A stretch of DNA of 64,000 nt, from the NCBI GenBank assembly GCA_036659415.1, contig JAVXCQ010000010.1, positions 1-64,000 on the forward strand, in the 5' to 3' direction. The stretch is from JAVXCQ01 sp036659415. Lineage in GTDB: Bacteria > Bacillota > Negativicutes > Acidaminococcales > Acidaminococcaceae. Within the stretch, counting starts at the first letter, position 1, and the number at the start of each line of letters is the position of its first letter. Positions 60,257 to 64,000 of the stretch are shown here, in pieces. Under the pieces are notes generated by a model. It was not told the DNA's origin, searched no databases, and saw nothing but the letters and a program-made list of their open reading frames with translations. The position numbers were made by a program, and so were the translations under genes.

Positions 60257-61167
60257 AAAAGGTGCTCAGTATTAGTCTTGGTTCTAGTAGCAGGGACAAG
60301 GTCGTTGTTCAAAAATTTAAAAACGAAACTATTCGCATTGAGCGGCGCGGCACTGATGGTGACAAAGCTAAAGCGCAGGCATTGTTTGCTGCGTATGACG
60401 GTAAGGTTGATGCCCTGGGGTTAGGCGGAACGGATCTGTATATTTATGCCGGCGGCAAACGCTATGAGTTTCGAGAGTCGGCGCAGCTGATTAGTCAGGT
60501 GCGATCTACACCGGTAGTTGATGGCAGTGGGCTCAAAAATTCGCTGGAGCGACAGCTAGTTGCAAAATTGGAAAAAAGGGGTATAATTAAATTTTCCGAT
60601 AAAAAAGTTTTGCTGGTTTGCGGTGTGGATCGCTTTGGCTTAGCCGAGGCGTTGGCCGAGGCAGGAGCACAAATCACCTTTGGGGATCTTATTTACGGCT
60701 TAGGCTGGAATAAGCCACTCAAATCACTTACAACTTTGGCTCAATTTGCAGGTGTTTTAGCACCTATAATTACCAAGTTGCCGGTTAGCTGGTTTTATCC
60801 CATGGGTGAGAGCCAAACGCAGCGCACCGAGCGCTATCCGGAATATTTTGCCGCTAATGATATCATCGCCGGTGATTTTCATTTCATTCGTAAATTTATG
60901 CCGGATCACTTACCCGGCAAAATTATTATCACTAATACCGTTACCACCAAAGACCGGGCGCTCCTACAACAAGCAGGAGTGGCGTGTTTAGTGACGACTA
61001 CCCCGAATTTCGACGGGCGCAGTTTTGGCACTAACGTGTTGGAAGCCTGTTTAGTGGCCTTAAATGGCAAGCAGCAAGCCTTGACGGCTCAAGATTATGA
61101 GCGTTTATTAGAAGAATACAATGTTCAGCCTGGGATAGATTATTTGGGCACAAAGGAGTTAGGTTAA
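60253..61167 (+). CDS. Quinate/shikimate dehydrogenase-like protein of unknown function
   Basis: A 304-residue protein of the group usually named 'quinate 5-dehydrogenase'. It begins KKVLSISLGSSSRDK, has GLGGTDLYIYAGGKRYEFRE near residue 56, and a possible nucleotide-binding turn KVLLVCGVDRFGLAEALAEA near 118. No classical GxGxxG is obvious, so the name may not describe the chemistry. The pattern LVTTTPNFDGRSFGTNVLEA near 250 is conserved-looking. It is translationally coupled on both sides (4-base overlap before, 1-base after), so it probably works in a complex or pathway with its neighbours. Confidence 0.65.
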   Translation: MKKVLSISLGSSSRDKVVVQKFKNETIRIERRGTDGDKAKAQALFAAYDGKVDALGLGGTDLYIYAGGKRYEFRESAQLISQVRSTPVVDGSGLKNSLERQLVAKLEKRGIIKFSDKKVLLVCGVDRFGLAEALAEAGAQITFGDLIYGLGWNKPLKSLTTLAQFAGVLAPIITKLPVSWFYPMGESQTQRTERYPEYFAANDIIAGDFHFIRKFMPDHLPGKIIITNTVTTKDRALLQQAGVACLVTTTPNFDGRSFGTNVLEACLVALNGKQQALTAQDYERLLEEYNVQPGIDYLGTKELG

Positions 61168-62252
61168 TGGAAAAGTTTGCTTTTATTCTTCATCCCTTAG
61201 TCATCAATGATTTCGCACGCAAGTTTCCGATTATGCGATATATTCCTGATGCATGGATTGAAGGTGGTATGAGGCACGTCAAGCCTTTTGAGATTTCCCA
61301 TATTACGGGAGTACGTTCATCTTATGCAGAAGCTGAAGGTTGGTTTATTGCTTGCCCTTTGACGGCGCGGCAAATGATTACGTTACCGGAAGAATATGTG
61401 ACGGATAAAATTATTGAGGCCGGTAAATTAGCACAGGATTTAGGGGCTAAAATCGTGGGACTGGGGGCGTTTACCTCCATTGTGGGCGATGCCGGTGTGA
61501 CAATTGCCAAAAATCTAGATATCGCAGTGACCAGTGGCAACAGCTATACCGTAGCGACGGCATTACAAGGCACGCGGCAGGCCGTGAGCCTAATGGGCAA
61601 AGATTTAGCCACGGCGAAAGTCGCGATTATTGGTGCTACCGGCTCAATTGGCGCAGCTTGTACCAAAATATTAGCCCGGGAAGCCAGTGATATTACTTTA
61701 GTGGCACGGCATCAAGAGGCTCTGGAGGCTTTGGCAACAGAGGTGAGAGCCCATAATTTTTGTAAAATCAGCACTTCTAATGATATAAAAAAGAGCTTAC
61801 ATGACGCCGACGTAGTAATTACTGTGACTAGCGCTGTAGATTGCTTGATTGAACCGGAAGATTTAAAAAGTGGCGCTGTAGTTTGTGACGTGGCTCGTCC
61901 CCGCAATGTATCGCGAGAAGTTACCGCTGCGCGCAAGGATGTTCTTGTCATTGAAGGCGGCGTGATTAGAGTGCCGGGGGCAGTGGATTTTGGCTTTAAT
62001 TTTGGCTTCCCCGCACAAATGTCCTATGCTTGCATGGCGGAAACCATGATTTTAGCCTTGGAAGGTCGTTACGAAAACTTTACCCTGGGACGCAATTTAT
62101 CTCTTGAACAAATTGACACCATTGCTGCCCTCGCTCAAAAACATGAATTTAGGTTAGCAGGGTTCCGTAATTTTGAAAAGCCTGTTACAGAACAAGAAAT
62201 AGAGTCCATTCAACATTTTGCTCGAGTAGATATGGCCGTAAATAATGGCTAA
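61167..62252 (+). CDS. Long-chain acyl-ACP reductase-like protein (COG5322-type)
   Basis: A 361-residue NAD(P)-binding protein. Segments match cyanobacterial acyl-ACP reductase (AAR) in order: GLGAFTSIVGD (98-108), VTSGNSYTVATALQG (121-135), Rossmann motif VAIIGATGSIGAACTKILA (152-170), and YACMAETMILALEGRYENF near 287, where Cys289 aligns with the catalytic cysteine of AAR (ACFAEAM in cyanobacteria). AAR reduces acyl-ACP to aldehyde. No aldehyde-deformylating oxygenase is nearby and the host is anaerobic, so the product would be a free or further-reduced aldehyde. An amino acid dehydrogenase role is the older annotation. Start overlaps the previous stop. Confidence 0.7.
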   Translation: MEKFAFILHPLVINDFARKFPIMRYIPDAWIEGGMRHVKPFEISHITGVRSSYAEAEGWFIACPLTARQMITLPEEYVTDKIIEAGKLAQDLGAKIVGLGAFTSIVGDAGVTIAKNLDIAVTSGNSYTVATALQGTRQAVSLMGKDLATAKVAIIGATGSIGAACTKILAREASDITLVARHQEALEALATEVRAHNFCKISTSNDIKKSLHDADVVITVTSAVDCLIEPEDLKSGAVVCDVARPRNVSREVTAARKDVLVIEGGVIRVPGAVDFGFNFGFPAQMSYACMAETMILALEGRYENFTLGRNLSLEQIDTIAALAQKHEFRLAGFRNFEKPVTEQEIESIQHFARVDMAVNNG

Positions 62253-62255
62253 CGG

Positions 62256-62284
62256 TTGACAATAACTGTACGAAAAACTATAAT
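62256..62284 (+). promoter_or_regulatory. Consensus promoter of greA-lysS
   Basis: Perfect TTGACA (62256-62261) and TATAAT (62279-62284) with an ideal 17-bp spacer, directly after the stop of the acyl-reductase-like gene. Confidence 0.85.
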
Positions 62285-62331
62285 TGAGGACAGTTGACAG
62301 ACGAAATTTTTTAATAAAAAGGAGTAATACC

Positions 62332-62805
62332 ATGCTTGATAAAGAAACGATCCTTACACACGATGGGCTACGCAAATTGGAAGATGAACTAGAAACACTC
62401 CGCACTGTTAAACGCCAACAAGTGGCAGAACGACTTAAAGTCGCTATTTCCTACGGTGATATCAGTGAAAACTCTGAGTATGATGATGCTAAAAACGAAC
62501 AGGCTTTTGTTGAAGGTAGAATTATTCAATTGGAAGGCATGATTCGTAACGCTAAAGTTATTGATGCGACTGAAGTCAGCAAGGAAATCGTTACCTTGGG
62601 CGCTACCGTCATTGTTGAAGACTTGGAATTCAAGGAAAGAGAAACTTATACGATTGTTGGTACTACTGAAGCTGACCCTTCCGAAAATAGAATTTCCAAT
62701 GAATCCCCTGTGGGCGTAGCTATTTTGGGCCAAAAAGTGGGCAAAAAAGTAAAAGTACATACGCCAGTAGGCGAATTAGCTTATAAAATTGTTGCCATTC
62801 AATAA
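62332..62805 (+). CDS. greA: Transcription elongation factor GreA
   Basis: A 157-residue factor that rescues backtracked RNA polymerase by stimulating transcript cleavage. ATG 62332 has AAAGGAG upstream. The N-terminal coiled coil carries SYGDISENSEYDDAKNEQAF with the two tip acidic residues, and the C-terminal FKBP-like domain has ESPVGVAILGQKVGKKVKV. The sixteen extra codons in the longest frame overlap the promoter and are not used. lysS follows by 46 bases. Confidence 0.96.
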   Translation: MLDKETILTHDGLRKLEDELETLRTVKRQQVAERLKVAISYGDISENSEYDDAKNEQAFVEGRIIQLEGMIRNAKVIDATEVSKEIVTLGATVIVEDLEFKERETYTIVGTTEADPSENRISNESPVGVAILGQKVGKKVKVHTPVGELAYKIVAIQ

Positions 62806-62851
62806 CAACTGAACCAGCTAAGAGGAGCAAAAGATTAAGGAGTGGAAAAGT

Positions 62852-64000
62852 ATGTCAGAAGACAAAATAGCACAGGTGGCGACTACCGAGCCTGAAGCTT
62901 TGACGGAAACTGAAATTAACGAGCAAATGCAGGTGCGCTTGCATAAAATGCAGCAAATGGTAGAAGCCGGTTGGAAGCCTTTTGGACATAAATTTGACTG
63001 GACGCATCATGCCAGTGATATCGCTACTCAATTTGACGAATTGGTAGCACACGAAACTTTAGTGCGTCTTTCCGGACGTGTAATGGCTATTCGTGGACAT
63101 GGCAAGACCGCGTTTTTAGATTTGATGGATAAATCTGGACGCATTCAATTGTATGTGCGCAAAGATGCGTTGGGCGAAGAGAACTATGCCCTTATTAAAA
63201 TGATGGATATCGGGGATATTATCGGTGTAACCGGTACTGTTTTCCGTACACATATGGGTGAATTGTCAATTAAGACCGTAGCTTTAGAAATTCTTTCCAA
63301 GTCCTTACGCCCCCTACCAGAAAAATGGCATGGCCTAAAAGATATTGAAATGCGTTATCGCCAACGTTATGTGGATTTGATTGTTAATCCGGACGTGCGT
63401 GCAACCTTTTCACGCCGCAGCCAAATTATTAAAAGTGTCCGCGAAATTTTGGACCAACGAGATTTTCTGGAAGTGGAAACGCCGATTATGCACACCATTG
63501 CAGGCGGAGCAGCAGCCAGACCTTTTATTACTTACCATAATGCCTTGGATATGGAACTATACCTACGCATTGCCCCTGAACTGTATTTAAAACGTTTAAT
63601 CGTTGGCGGTATGGAACGAGTCTATGAGCTGGGACGTGTTTTCCGTAATGAGGGGATTGATATTAAACACAATCCTGAATTTACGATGGTGGAAATTTAC
63701 CAAGCCTATGCTGATTATCAAGATATGATGGCCTTGACCGAAACACTGGTGTCCCAAGCGGCACAGACAGTGCTAGGAACCATGAAAATTACATATGAAG
63801 GCCAAGAACTGGATTTAACACCACCTTGGAACCGTATGACCATGGTCGAAGCCGTAGCTAAGTTTACGGGACAAGACTTTACCGGCATTAGCGACTTAGC
63901 CGTAGCCAGAAGTATGGCTGAGCAAATTGGTGTTACCTATGAACCAAATTATGGCGTGGGCAAAATCATCAATGCTTGTTTTGAAGAGCACGTAGAAGCT
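62852..64000 (+). CDS. lysS: Lysyl-tRNA synthetase, class II (3' end outside window)
   Basis: 383 codons are visible from ATG 62852 (preceded by AAGGAG) to the window end with no stop, about three quarters of the usual length. The OB-fold anticodon-binding domain (about 55-165) includes VRLSGRVMAIRGHGKTAFLD. Class II motif 1 (FLEVETPIMHTIAGGAAARP, near 205) and motif 2 (YELGRVFRNEGIDIKHNPEF, near 255) are complete; motif 3 is cut off. Promoter shared with greA. Confidence 0.96.
   Translation, partial: MSEDKIAQVATTEPEALTETEINEQMQVRLHKMQQMVEAGWKPFGHKFDWTHHASDIATQFDELVAHETLVRLSGRVMAIRGHGKTAFLDLMDKSGRIQLYVRKDALGEENYALIKMMDIGDIIGVTGTVFRTHMGELSIKTVALEILSKSLRPLPEKWHGLKDIEMRYRQRYVDLIVNPDVRATFSRRSQIIKSVREILDQRDFLEVETPIMHTIAGGAAARPFITYHNALDMELYLRIAPELYLKRLIVGGMERVYELGRVFRNEGIDIKHNPEFTMVEIYQAYADYQDMMALTETLVSQAAQTVLGTMKITYEGQELDLTPPWNRMTMVEAVAKFTGQDFTGISDLAVARSMAEQIGVTYEPNYGVGKIINACFEEHVEA

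Noticed and set aside
1..64000. CRISPR arrays, tRNA or rRNA genes, insertion sequences, integrase or phage genes
   Set aside because: No regularly spaced repeats, cloverleaf-like or rRNA-like sequence, transposase or integrase motifs were found on reading the intergenic regions and translated frames.

Overview
The window is a contiguous piece of a low-to-moderate GC Firmicutes chromosome. Gene order is Firmicutes-like: DUF1934-argS-pyrG, mfd-spoVB-mazG(YabN-type)-hup-divIC-S1 protein, tilS-hpt-ftsH, birA-bioY-coaX-dus, greA-lysS. A Na+-translocating decarboxylase beta subunit, a DASS-type dicarboxylate transporter, many GTG/TTG starts and a VirK/YbjX-type (DUF535) protein suggest the Negativicutes, perhaps a succinate-using Acidaminococcaceae/Phascolarctobacterium-like gut anaerobe. 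This is inference from gene content; no rRNA or other decisive marker is present. A run of ten Ns at 41735-41744 shows the source is a draft assembly. No rRNA, tRNA, CRISPR array, insertion sequence or integrase was seen.

Layout. 1-4960: end of a surface-polysaccharide locus (deacetylase tail, three glycosyltransferases, wecB). 4961-7446: AT-rich accessory segment with a lone ABC-type ATPase behind a palindromic promoter, the broken start of its probable partner gene, and a frameshifted membrane-protein gene behind two operator-like palindromes. 7506-12645: DUF535 protein, hexapeptide acetyltransferase, GtrA protein, lipid kinase and a membrane sulfatase-fold transferase (envelope functions). 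12688-19415: phosphate regulon, phoB-type regulator then pstB-phoU-pstS-pstC-pstA-phoR behind an 11-bp-period Pho box. 19486-22961: MscS channel, DUF456 protein, glyoxalase and CHAD protein, followed by the deletion remnant of an AGCS-family Na+/alanine symporter gene (22978-23180). 23250-25330 (minus): gltD-like flavoprotein with cysE. 25546-28123: M20/AbgB-like amidohydrolase with DUF3100 and a second membrane protein.

29045-37379 looks like a carboxylic-acid sensing and transport unit. On the minus strand are a DASS transporter, a 44-aa OadG-like anchor and the decarboxylase beta subunit. Divergently there are a PocR-LuxR regulator, a sensor kinase with a large extracytoplasmic domain and a response regulator with an unrecognised output domain, then a convergent PutP-type symporter. 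The shared 441-bp intergenic region carries three copies of an AGTACTTT motif. From 37736 to the end almost everything is plus-strand housekeeping: translation (argS, tilS, dus, lysS), nucleotides (pyrG, hpt), repair/transcription (mfd, greA), division (divIC), proteolysis (ftsH, sppA), gluconeogenesis (glpX) and cofactors (birA, bioY, coaX). BioY plus BirA fit a biotin-dependent Na+ decarboxylase metabolism fed by imported biotin.

The best leads for something undescribed are: (i) the three-gene operon at 59720-62252 (HTH protein, quinate-dehydrogenase-like protein, homologue of cyanobacterial acyl-ACP reductase that keeps the catalytic-cysteine motif); (ii) the ATPase module at 5174-6742 with its broken partner; (iii) the AbgB-like/DUF3100 hydrolase-transporter operon; and (iv) the response regulator with the orphan C-terminal domain.
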